A DNA stretch of 11,398 nucleotides from Chloroflexota bacterium (lineage in GTDB: Bacteria; Chloroflexota; Limnocylindria; Limnocylindrales; CSP1-4). The stretch's first letter is position 1. Each line of letters begins with the position of its first letter. The DNA lies in assembly GCA_016200675.1 (NCBI GenBank), contig JACQEH010000262.1, positions 1 to 11,398 of the forward strand. Reading direction: 5' to 3'. The notes beneath the pieces are model-generated. The model saw only the letters and a program-made list of their open reading frames with translations, was not told where the DNA came from and did no database searches. Both the position numbers and the translations under genes were made by a program. This document shows, one piece after another, positions 5,309 through 10,996 of this stretch.

Positions 5309-6427
5309 ATGCCCCGGCGGTTCCCGCGCGTGCCTGACACCCGCGAGGATGTTCGCGGCCGGTACGCCGCCGGCATGCCGCTGCCCGATTCCACCGTCCG
5401 CCTCCTGGAGCGGATGCCGAAGGCAGAGCTGCACCTCCATCTCGACGGCTCGCTCCGCATCGACACGGCCATCGAGATCGCCCGCAGCCGCGGCGTCGAC
5501 GCGCCCCTGACATGGCACGGGATGAGCGGCGTCCTCGTGGGGCCGCCGCGATCGGCCGACCAGGCGGCCCTCCTCGGCGCCTTCGACCTGCCGATCGCCC
5601 TCATGCAGGACGCCGAGGCCCTCGAGCGGATCACCGCCGAGCTGGTCGAGGACAAGGCCGCCGACAACGTCCGCTACGTCGAGATCCGCTGGGATCCCCT
5701 TCTCCACGTGGGGGGCGGCCTGCCGCTGGCCGAAGGCATCGAGGCCGTCGTCGCGGGGGCAGAGCGGGCCGCTCGAGCCACCGGGACGGCCGTGCGCCTC
5801 ACCTGCACCGCAATCCGCTCGCACGAGCCCGAGGCGAACGCCAGGCTGGCGGAGACGGCGGCGCGGTTCCGGGACCGCGGCCTCTCGGGCTGGGACTACG
5901 CCGGCCAGGAGGCGCGATATCCGGACCCCCGCGTGGCCAGACGGGCGTTCGACGCCGCGCGGGCCGGCGGCCTGCACATCACCCTCCACGCCGGCGAATG
6001 GGGCGGAGCCCCCCAGGTCCGGCGAGCGCTGGAGATGGACCCGGAGCGGATCGCCCACGGACCGGGCACGGCCGATGACGCGGCGCTCATGGCCGAGCTC
6101 CGGACCCGGGGGATCTGCCTCGACCTGTGCCCGACCTCGAACGCCCAGGCGATGATCGTGCCCTCGGTGGCCGCCCATCCGCTGGCCCGCCTCCACCGGG
6201 CCGGGGTGCCCGTGACCCTGAGCACGGACGACCTCACGGTCAGTGACCTGACGCTGTCCGAGGAGTACCGGAACGTCGTCGAGCGGACCGGCCTGACCCT
6301 CCCCGAGCTGTGGGCGATCGACCGCTTCGCCCTCGACGTCGCCTTCGCCGAGGAGGCCACGCTCGCCCCGCTCCGGGCGCAGTTCGCGGCCTGGGGAGCC
6401 GGGATCCACGAGCTGACCGCAGAGTGA
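5309..6427 (+). CDS. add: Adenosine deaminase family protein
   Basis: This amidohydrolase-fold protein hydrolyses adenosine or a related 6-aminopurine nucleoside to the inosine form. Zinc and catalytic residues are all present: His42 and His44 in ELHLHLDGSL, His227 and Glu230 in HAGEW, His250 in IAHGPG, and Asp307/Asp308 in LSTDD. CPTSNAQ (274-280) is also typical. After the Asp pair the sequence is LTVSDLTLSEEY rather than the P-x-F-F form of classical ADAs. The substrate could therefore be adenosine, adenine, or a nucleoside such as aminodeoxyfutalosine. The longest frame gives 372 residues. The first 22 are not family-like, and Met23 (5375) would place the HxH motif nearer its usual position, so the true start may be 5375. 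It begins 56 bp after cofD and overlaps the next small ORF by GTGA. Confidence 0.88.
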   Translation: MPRRFPRVPDTREDVRGRYAAGMPLPDSTVRLLERMPKAELHLHLDGSLRIDTAIEIARSRGVDAPLTWHGMSGVLVGPPRSADQAALLGAFDLPIALMQDAEALERITAELVEDKAADNVRYVEIRWDPLLHVGGGLPLAEGIEAVVAGAERAARATGTAVRLTCTAIRSHEPEANARLAETAARFRDRGLSGWDYAGQEARYPDPRVARRAFDAARAGGLHITLHAGEWGGAPQVRRALEMDPERIAHGPGTADDAALMAELRTRGICLDLCPTSNAQAMIVPSVAAHPLARLHRAGVPVTLSTDDLTVSDLTLSEEYRNVVERTGLTLPELWAIDRFALDVAFAEEATLAPLRAQFAAWGAGIHELTAE

Positions 6428-6630
6428 ATGGCCGCCGGCGCGGCTGGGGCGGACGACCCGAGACCCAGGCCTGGCTCGGGCGCGCCACCGAGACCCTGGA
6501 GCGAGGGGGCGCGAAGCCGATCCTCGTCCAGCTTCGCCGCCTCGCGGAGCGGACGCCGGCGGGCTCGACGTCGAAGGCCGCCCAGGCCGCACCATCTGCG
6601 CCGGCGGCCGAAGCCGAGCAGGCGACGTAG
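6424..6630 (+). CDS. Small hypothetical protein (68 codons), coupled to the deaminase gene
   Basis: I do not recognise this one. GTG 6424 overlaps the deaminase stop as GTGA, the same junction used by two surely real genes here (2336 and 8349). The third codon positions are mostly G or C, as in the neighbours. The product has a basic start (NGRRRGWGGRP), a predicted amphipathic helical part (WLGRATETLERGGAKPILVQ, about 17-36, then LRRLAERTPAG) and an Ala/Pro/Glu-rich tail. It has no cysteines, membrane helix or signal peptide. It fills almost all of the space between the deaminase and the converging HAD gene, whose stop is 13 nt beyond. It could equally be chance open frame in GC-rich DNA. 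Confidence 0.5.
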   Translation: MNGRRRGWGGRPETQAWLGRATETLERGGAKPILVQLRRLAERTPAGSTSKAAQAAPSAPAAEAEQAT

Positions 6631-6643
6631 GAGCGGCGGCGGC

Positions 6644-7483
6644 CTACCGCGCGAGGTCCCGGAGCACGGCGGCAAGTTCCGTCGCATCGGCCGCGAGGGC
6701 CGTCGGTCGCAACTCCGGCGGGAGCGCTTCCGCGTCTGCCCGGGTGGAGACCCCGGTGAGCATCAGGACGCTCCGTGCCCCAACCGCGCGGGCGGCCGCG
6801 ACGTCGGTCCCGAGGCCGTCACCGATGACGATGGCGTCGCTCGCCCTGACCCCGACCGCCCGCGCGGCCGCGTCGAGGAGGAGCGGCTCGGGCTTGCCGA
6901 TGACGACCGGCTCGCGGCCCGAGGCGACCGCGACCGCGGCGACGACGCTCCCCGCCCCCGGCCGCAGGCCGCGCTCCGTGGGATACGTCGGATCGCGGTT
7001 GGTGGCGATGAACCGGGCTCCGGCGCGGATGCAGTCGGTGGCCGCGGCGATGCGGAGATAGGTGAGCTGGGGGTCGAGGCCCACGACGACCGCATCCGGG
7101 TTGCCCGCCGCCGCCCAGCCACCGAGGCCCTCCTTGCCCATCCGCTCGGCGACATGGGCGGCCGCGATGACCTCGAGCCCGACGTCCCGCAGCTCCCGGT
7201 CCAGCCCCGACGCCCCGACCGTCAGGACGCGCTGCACTGCCGGCTCGCGTTCGCGGAGGTAGAGCGCCGTCGCGCGCGGCGCACTGACCACCCGATCGGC
7301 GGTCACCGGCGCGCCCATGCCCGCCAGCCGGCTGACGTAGTCGGCCCGGTAGTGCATCGAGTTGTTGGTGACGTAGACGACGTCGTCGCCGGCCGCCACG
7401 CGTTGGGCGAGGAGCTCGGCGACCCCCGGTACGGGATCCTGGCCGCGGTAGACGACGCCATCGAGGTCGACGAGGAGGAGCAT
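6644..7483 (-). CDS. HAD-IIA family phosphatase (NagD / phosphoglycolate phosphatase-like)
   Basis: This 279-residue haloacid dehalogenase hydrolase carries motif I as DLDGVVYRG (nucleophile Asp6, acid/base Asp8), motif II as VTNNS (38-42), motif III Lys197 in GKPEP, and motif IV as GDGLGTDVAAARA (221-233; Asp222 and Asp227). The long cap between motifs II and III, with VVVGLDPQLTYLRI (132-145) and FIATNRDPTYP (158-168), is characteristic of subfamily IIA (NagD, AraL, PGP, PNPase-type). These enzymes dephosphorylate small metabolites such as 2-phosphoglycolate or sugar phosphates. The exact substrate is not predictable. ATG 7483 is used because motif I must lie at the N-terminus; the frame upstream is non-homologous. 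It is transcribed alone, divergently from the alpha/beta hydrolase and convergently with the 68-codon ORF. Confidence 0.92.
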   Translation of the reverse strand: MLLLVDLDGVVYRGQDPVPGVAELLAQRVAAGDDVVYVTNNSMHYRADYVSRLAGMGAPVTADRVVSAPRATALYLREREPAVQRVLTVGASGLDRELRDVGLEVIAAAHVAERMGKEGLGGWAAAGNPDAVVVGLDPQLTYLRIAAATDCIRAGARFIATNRDPTYPTERGLRPGAGSVVAAVAVASGREPVVIGKPEPLLLDAAARAVGVRASDAIVIGDGLGTDVAAARAVGARSVLMLTGVSTRADAEALPPELRPTALAADATELAAVLRDLAR

Positions 7484-7491
7484 TGCCCTCG

Positions 7492-7497
7492 ATCGTA
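7492..7497 (-). promoter_or_regulatory. -10 box of the HAD phosphatase gene (near-leaderless)
   Basis: TACGAT on the minus strand ends 8 nt before ATG 7483, so the transcript would begin at or within about 2 nt of the start codon. It is identical to the box at 1234-1239. The HAD and hydrolase boxes are only 15 bp apart, back to back. Confidence 0.55.
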
Positions 7498-7512
7498 GCC
7501 GTTGGCAGCCGG

Positions 7513-7518
7513 TAGCAT
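7513..7518 (+). promoter_or_regulatory. -10 box of a leaderless promoter (alpha/beta hydrolase)
   Basis: TAGCAT ends exactly 6 nt before ATG 7525 and no Shine-Dalgarno is present. A -35 at the usual distance would fall at about 7490-7495, on top of the divergent HAD -10 box. Confidence 0.55.
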
Positions 7519-7524
7519 GGGCCG

Positions 7525-8352
7525 ATGCCATCCGAGCGCCGCACCGTTCAGGTCCCCGGGGGCCGCCTCCACGTCGCCATCGACGGCGACGGACCGTCGG
7601 TCGTCCTGGTCCACGCCGGCATCGTCGACTCGCGATCCTGGGATCCGCTGGTGCCCTTCCTCGTGGCGGCGGGCTACCGGGCCATCCGCTACGACGTCCG
7701 CGGCTACGGCCGATCGACGACCGACGAGGTCGCCTTCTCCAACCGCCACGACCTGCGGGCGGTCCTTGACGATGCCGGCGTCGTCCGGGCGGCGATGGTC
7801 GGCAACTCGCGGGGCGCCATGATCTGCCTCGACACGATCATCGAGACCCCGGAGCGGGCCGTCGCCTTCGCCTGGGTCGGCGGCGGCATCGGCGGCTACG
7901 ACGTCGAGCCGGAACCGTTCGAGGCGGCCATCTACGAGCGGGCCGACGCCCTCATGGAGGCGAAGGACCTCGACGGCCTGGCCGACCTCGAAGTTGAGCT
8001 CTGGGTCGACGGCGCGCAGCAGCTTCCCGGCCGGGCGCCGGCCTGGATCCGCGACGCGGTCCGGGAGATGGACCGGCCTCTCCTCCAGCCCGATCGCGTC
8101 ATGGGCCGGCCGATCCCCCTCGAGCCACCCGCGAACGGGCGGCTCGGGGAGATCCGGATCCCCGTGCTCGCGGTCGTCGGCGGCCTCGACACCAGCGCCA
8201 CCCGGGCGGCCGCCGTGCGCCTCGAGGCCGCGGTCCCGGGAGCGCGGCGGGTGGTGCTCCCCGATGTCGCCCACATGGTCGGGATGGAGGCCCCTGATCG
8301 CCTCGCGGCCCTCATCGTCGACCTCCTCCAGCCACTCGGCAGCTGGGCGTGA
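7525..8352 (+). CDS. Alpha/beta-fold hydrolase
   Basis: This 275-residue protein has the standard alpha/beta hydrolase order. The oxyanion segment VVLVHAGIVDSRSW is at 26-39 (HAG in place of HGG/HGW), followed by YRAIRYDVRGYGRS (51-64). The nucleophile elbow is VGNSRGAM (92-99; Ser95), the acid is in AVVGGLDTSATR (216-227; Asp222), and the catalytic His is in DVAHMVGMEAP (247-257; His250). A helical cap fills about 125-205. Family members cleave esters, lactones, epoxides or C-C bonds, and nothing visible narrows the substrate. No signal peptide is seen, so it is probably cytoplasmic. ATG 7525 is supported by the leaderless-type promoter and by homology starting within ten residues. The stop overlaps the NYN gene as GTGA, which suggests co-translation. 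Confidence 0.9.
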   Translation: MPSERRTVQVPGGRLHVAIDGDGPSVVLVHAGIVDSRSWDPLVPFLVAAGYRAIRYDVRGYGRSTTDEVAFSNRHDLRAVLDDAGVVRAAMVGNSRGAMICLDTIIETPERAVAFAWVGGGIGGYDVEPEPFEAAIYERADALMEAKDLDGLADLEVELWVDGAQQLPGRAPAWIRDAVREMDRPLLQPDRVMGRPIPLEPPANGRLGEIRIPVLAVVGGLDTSATRAAAVRLEAAVPGARRVVLPDVAHMVGMEAPDRLAALIVDLLQPLGSWA

Positions 8353-9092
8353 GCAAGGGTCGCGGACGGGGCGCCATGCCCGGGTCGCGGGCGCCGTCGT
8401 CGCGGCCTCGTCCGTCCACGCCGGCCGGTCCCCCGCCGGGCACGGCCGCGAGCTCCGATCCGCTGGCCGGCATCGAGCGGGTCTTCATCGACGGTTCGAA
8501 CCTCCTGTACGCGCTCGCCCGAGGCTCGGGAACGCGGCGCCAGGGCGGCGTCCCTCGCGGGCCGGAGGGCGGTCCCGGCGGCGGTCCCGGCGGCCTCGCC
8601 CGGGCCGGCGCCGTCGCCCCGGCCGGCGCCGTGATCGGCCGGCTCCGGGCCGCCTTCCCGCCGTCCGTGCTCGTGGACCTCGTCTTCGACGGCCCGGCGG
8701 CGGGTGGCATCAAGGGCCGCCTGGCCACGGGACTGCGGGTCTCGTACTCGGGCCGGGCGACCGCCGACAGCGTGATCTTCGAGGGGGTCGCCGCCCAGCT
8801 CGCCGCGGACGGCCCGGCCGGCACGTGGGGGATCCTGGTCGTCACCGACGACCGCGGCCTTCGGGACGTCGTCGCCGCCAAGGGTGCCCGAACGGCCGGC
8901 ACGGCCTGGCTTGCGGGCCGGATCGGGCGGATCGGAGAAGAGCCGTCCGGCGGCGGACCGGGCGGGAACCGGGGCTCCACCGGAAGCACGGGGGCCCGTC
9001 GTGGAACGCCACTCCCGCCTCGCCCCAGGGCCGGCACGACGATCGGCCATCGACGGCCGCTGCTGTCGCCGGACGCGGCGGACCGCGACTAG
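8349..9092 (+). CDS. NYN / YacP-like PIN-fold nuclease-related protein
   Basis: The core resembles NYN domains, which are PIN-like metal-dependent ribonucleases. It has VFIDGSNLLYAL (45-56; Asp48, Asn51), VLVDLVFDGP (107-116; Asp114), SGRATADSVIF (134-144; Asp140) and ILVVTDDRGLRDVV (162-175; Asp167, Asp168, Asp173), with AKGARTAGTAWL (177-188) closing the fold. The acidic residues expected for the active site are present. RNA processing or decay is inferred from the fold only. Three low-complexity parts surround the core: an Arg/Pro/Ser-rich head (1-35), a Gly/Pro/Ala insertion (about 58-94) between the first strand and its following helix, and a Gly/Arg/Thr/Pro-rich tail after about 200. 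GTG 8349 overlaps the hydrolase stop; Met10 (8376) is an alternative start. There is no obvious functional link to the hydrolase. Confidence 0.78.
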   Translation: MSKGRGRGAMPGSRAPSSRPRPSTPAGPPPGTAASSDPLAGIERVFIDGSNLLYALARGSGTRRQGGVPRGPEGGPGGGPGGLARAGAVAPAGAVIGRLRAAFPPSVLVDLVFDGPAAGGIKGRLATGLRVSYSGRATADSVIFEGVAAQLAADGPAGTWGILVVTDDRGLRDVVAAKGARTAGTAWLAGRIGRIGEEPSGGGPGGNRGSTGSTGARRGTPLPPRPRAGTTIGHRRPLLSPDAADRD

Positions 9093-9102
9093 CCTCGGCT
9101 GC

Positions 9103-9108
9103 TAGGAT
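9103..9108 (+). promoter_or_regulatory. -10 box of a leaderless promoter (zinc-ribbon gene)
   Basis: TAGGAT ends exactly 6 nt before GTG 9115, in the 22-bp gap after the NYN gene. There is no Shine-Dalgarno. This is the third instance of the same spacing in the window and supports the GTG start. Confidence 0.55.
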
Positions 9109-9114
9109 TTCGCC

Positions 9115-9585
9115 GTGATCGAGACCCTCCAGCAGGCCTGGCACGCGTTCCTCCAGGCGATCTCCGGGATCGTCATCCCGGACTGGGGAGCCCTCGTCGG
9201 GCTGATGCCGATCTTCCTGCTCATCGGCGTGGTCGGGCCGATCGTCTCGCTCCTGCTGCTGGGCTGGTTCCTCTACGTCGTGCGTGCACCGCGCGCAAAG
9301 CTGGGCGTCGTCGAGGGCCCCGTGCCGGCGGCGATCGAGGCCGGTCGGCCCGTCTACCCGCCGGGCGAGCCCTACTGCCCGTTCGACCAGCTCGTCTACC
9401 CGTCGGGCGCCACGCGCTGCGACGTCTGCCGTCGCGACCTCCTCGTCCGCTGCCCGAAGTGCGCGGCGGGCCGGAGCGCGAGCGTCGACACGTGCGGCAA
9501 CTGCGGCCTCGTCCTGCGGATCGCGAATCGTGCCCGGGCCCTGTCACCGGCCGGTCCCCCGCCGGGCGGCGCCGCCGCGGCCTGA
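9115..9585 (+). CDS. Membrane-anchored zinc-ribbon protein next to ccsB
   Basis: This 156-residue protein has an N-terminal amphipathic helix and one or two tightly packed membrane helices at about 26-56 (rich in Leu, Ile, Val and Gly). A Pro/Gly-rich linker follows, then a cysteine cluster: Cys88, Cys102-x2-Cys105, Cys113-x2-Cys116, Cys127-x2-Cys130. CPKC-x10-CGNC forms one classical zinc ribbon. The upstream Cys88/Cys102/Cys105 could make an incomplete second site, since a fourth Cys is missing. Ribbons of this kind are usually cytoplasmic and mediate protein or nucleic acid contacts. The Gly/Pro/Ala tail is disordered. I do not recognise a named family. The gene lies 64 bp before ccsB in the same direction with no promoter between, which suggests a role linked to cytochrome c maturation, but this is inference. 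Confidence 0.75.
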   Translation: MIETLQQAWHAFLQAISGIVIPDWGALVGLMPIFLLIGVVGPIVSLLLLGWFLYVVRAPRAKLGVVEGPVPAAIEAGRPVYPPGEPYCPFDQLVYPSGATRCDVCRRDLLVRCPKCAAGRSASVDTCGNCGLVLRIANRARALSPAGPPPGGAAAA

Positions 9586-9639
9586 GGCGCCGACCGCCAC
9601 CCATCTCGCCAGCCACTTCTCGCGCGTTCCCCGCGTCCC

Positions 9640-9645
9640 GGAGGG
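9640..9645 (+). promoter_or_regulatory. Shine-Dalgarno of ccsB
   Basis: GGAGGG lies 4 nt before ATG 9650. It fixes the start there rather than in the much longer upstream open frame, which overlaps the zinc-ribbon gene. Confidence 0.75.
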
Positions 9646-9649
9646 ACCC

Positions 9650-10600
9650 ATGGCCTCGGTCGCGCAGCTCCTCTTCACGATCGGCACCTTCGTCCTGGCG
9701 ATCGCCTTCGCCGCCCACGTCGGCCATGCCGTGCTGCTCGCCAACGGCCGCCCGACCGCCGCGGCGCCCGGTTCGCTGGCGCCGCGACCCGCGCAGGCCG
9801 CCTGGGCCGGGGTCGCGACGGGCTCCTTCGTCGATGGCCGGACGGCCGCGGCGTCGCCGACCCCCCGGACGTTCGCCTCGGGCAGCGCCCTGTCGGGCGC
9901 GTCGCGCTGGCTGGGCATCGCGGCCTTCGGGCTCCTCGGCACCTCGTTGCTCCTGCGGGCGCTCCTCGTCGGCCGCGGCCCGTGGGGCAACCTCTTCGAG
10001 TTCTCGGTCGCCTTCGCGACCTCGATCGTCGGTGGCTACCTCGTCCTGTCCCGCCGCTACCCCATCAGGTCGATCGGGTTCGTGCCCCTTGGCGTTGCGC
10101 TCGGGATCGCCCTGTACGCATCCTCGCTCCGGTCGGACATCGAGCCGCTCGTGCCGGCCCTCCAGAACGCGCCCCTGCTGACCATCCACGTCGGCATGGC
10201 GATGCTCAGCTACGGGATCTTCGCCACGTCCTTCGGGGCAGGCGTCGGCTACCTCATCCAGGGCAGGGACGACCGCTTCTCGTGGCTGCCCGGCCAGAAG
10301 GTCCTCGACGAGGTCGCCTACCGGGCCGTGATCATCGGCTTCCCGATCTTCGCCACGATGATCATCCTGGGCTCGTGGTGGGCCTCGATCGCCTGGTCGC
10401 GCTACTGGGGCTGGGATCCCAAGGAGACCGCGGCCCTCGTCACGTGGCTGATCTACGCCATCTACCTCCATGCCCGCAACCAGCGCTCCTGGGCCGGCCG
10501 GCCGGCCGCGCTCCTCCTCGTCATCGGCTTCGGGATGGTCCTGGTCACGTACTCGGGGTCGCTCTGGTTCAGCGGCCTCCACGCCTACAGCGGGCTGTAG
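9650..10600 (+). CDS. ccsB: CcsB/ResC-type cytochrome c biogenesis protein
   Basis: This 316-residue integral membrane protein has the tryptophan-rich WWD signature of heme handling proteins (WASIAWSRYWGWDPKETAAL, 244-263). Conserved His candidates for heme are His180 (LTIHVGMAML) and His311 (FSGLHAYSGL); His274 follows the WWD region. GPWGNLFEFSVAF (110-122) is also typical of CcsB/CcsA. About eight membrane helices are visible, the first at 4-25. A long Ala/Pro-rich loop (about 33-84) separates it from the second. Family knowledge: system II apocytochrome c ligation moves heme across the membrane to CXXCH apocytochromes together with Ccs1/ResB, which is not seen in this window. CcmC-like proteins of system I share WWD but are usually shorter. 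It is the second gene of the unit after the zinc-ribbon protein. Confidence 0.9.
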   Translation: MASVAQLLFTIGTFVLAIAFAAHVGHAVLLANGRPTAAAPGSLAPRPAQAAWAGVATGSFVDGRTAAASPTPRTFASGSALSGASRWLGIAAFGLLGTSLLLRALLVGRGPWGNLFEFSVAFATSIVGGYLVLSRRYPIRSIGFVPLGVALGIALYASSLRSDIEPLVPALQNAPLLTIHVGMAMLSYGIFATSFGAGVGYLIQGRDDRFSWLPGQKVLDEVAYRAVIIGFPIFATMIILGSWWASIAWSRYWGWDPKETAALVTWLIYAIYLHARNQRSWAGRPAALLLVIGFGMVLVTYSGSLWFSGLHAYSGL

Positions 10601-10656
10601 TTCCGCCACTCCCCAATGCCGGCGTGCGTTGAGGGCCCGTGACTCCAGACTTCCTG

Positions 10657-10839
10657 GCCAGATCGACATCCCAGGAGTCTTGGGCAATGAATCTGGAGTC
10701 CTGCGCCGCTCGGCCCGAGAACGCAGTGGGCGTGCTCGGAACCGTGCTCGGCGGTCCAGCCTGCCGCTGCGGTGAGGACGCCCCCGCAGGCTCGGCGACC
10801 CCGATTCCTTTCCCAAGACTCCACCGGTGTCGATCTGGC
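10657..10839. repeat. Inverted repeat pair, 40-bp arms around a 103-bp centre
   Basis: The left arm 10657-10696 and the reverse complement of the right arm 10800-10839 match at 33 of 40 positions by hand count, without gaps. A perfect 12-bp block (GCCAGATCGACA) and a perfect 11-bp block (GGAGTCTTGGG) are separated by 5 variable bases in both arms, and GAATC is shared further in. This could be a MITE-like element, two opposed copies of a dispersed intergenic repeat, or a large RNA/DNA dyad. No transposase lies within it. Confidence 0.8.
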
Positions 10840-10981
10840 GAACTTCCACACCCGGGGGCGGCCCGCAGCGCGACGCTCGGCCCGGGCCGGCCGCGCGAAG
10901 CCCTGCGACGACCCACTCGAGGCCCCGCTCGGCCACCTCCCGTCGTGACCATCGGCCCGTGCGCACGAACCGCACCCCGAA

Positions 10982-10987
10982 TATCGT
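10982..10987 (+). promoter_or_regulatory. Putative -10 box of the ABC ATPase gene
   Basis: TATCGT fits TANNNT and ends 9 nt before ATG 10997, predicting a leader of about 3 nt or less. No Shine-Dalgarno precedes the ATG. It is a weaker match than the other boxes. Confidence 0.35.
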
Positions 10988-10996
10988 GACCCGGTC

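Larger units (their letters stand above)
10601..10996 (+). other. Non-coding gap between ccsB and the ABC ATPase gene
   Basis: This 396-bp stretch is by far the longest gap without a recognisable gene. It holds an inverted repeat pair (10657-10839), a 9-bp dyad (GACTCCAGA at 10641-10649 with TCTGGAGTC at 10692-10700) and a -10-like box near its right end. The open frames crossing it on both strands show no family resemblance. No hairpin with a T-run, and so no standard terminator, is seen after ccsB. Confidence 0.7.

Noticed and set aside
5249..6595. 448-codon minus-strand open frame opposite adenosine deaminase
   Set aside because: No recognisable motif, while the plus strand encodes an intact deaminase with all metal ligands.
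6631..6643. Bidirectional terminator between the convergent small ORF and HAD gene
   Set aside because: The 13-bp gap has no inverted repeat or T-run.
7502..7507. TTGGCA as a -35 box for the alpha/beta hydrolase
   Set aside because: It is only 5 nt from the TAGCAT box, far too close.
9284..9649. Upstream extension of the ccsB frame by 122 codons
   Set aside because: It overlaps the zinc-ribbon gene in another frame and is Arg/Ala/Ser low complexity. ATG 9650 has GGAGGG and starts directly with the first membrane helix.
10641..10700. 9-bp dyad as an intrinsic terminator of ccsB
   Set aside because: The arms are separated by 42 nt and are not followed by a T-run.
9221..10975. 584-codon open frame on the minus strand, antisense to the zinc-ribbon and ccsB genes
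   Set aside because: Its composition is Arg/Gly/Asp/Glu-rich and structureless, typical of the antisense shadow of GC-rich coding DNA. It contradicts the clear CcsB reading frame.
10639..10989. Small open frame of 116 codons in the gap before the ABC gene
   Set aside because: It runs through both arms of the inverted repeat, has no conserved motif, and has composition unlike the neighbouring proteins.
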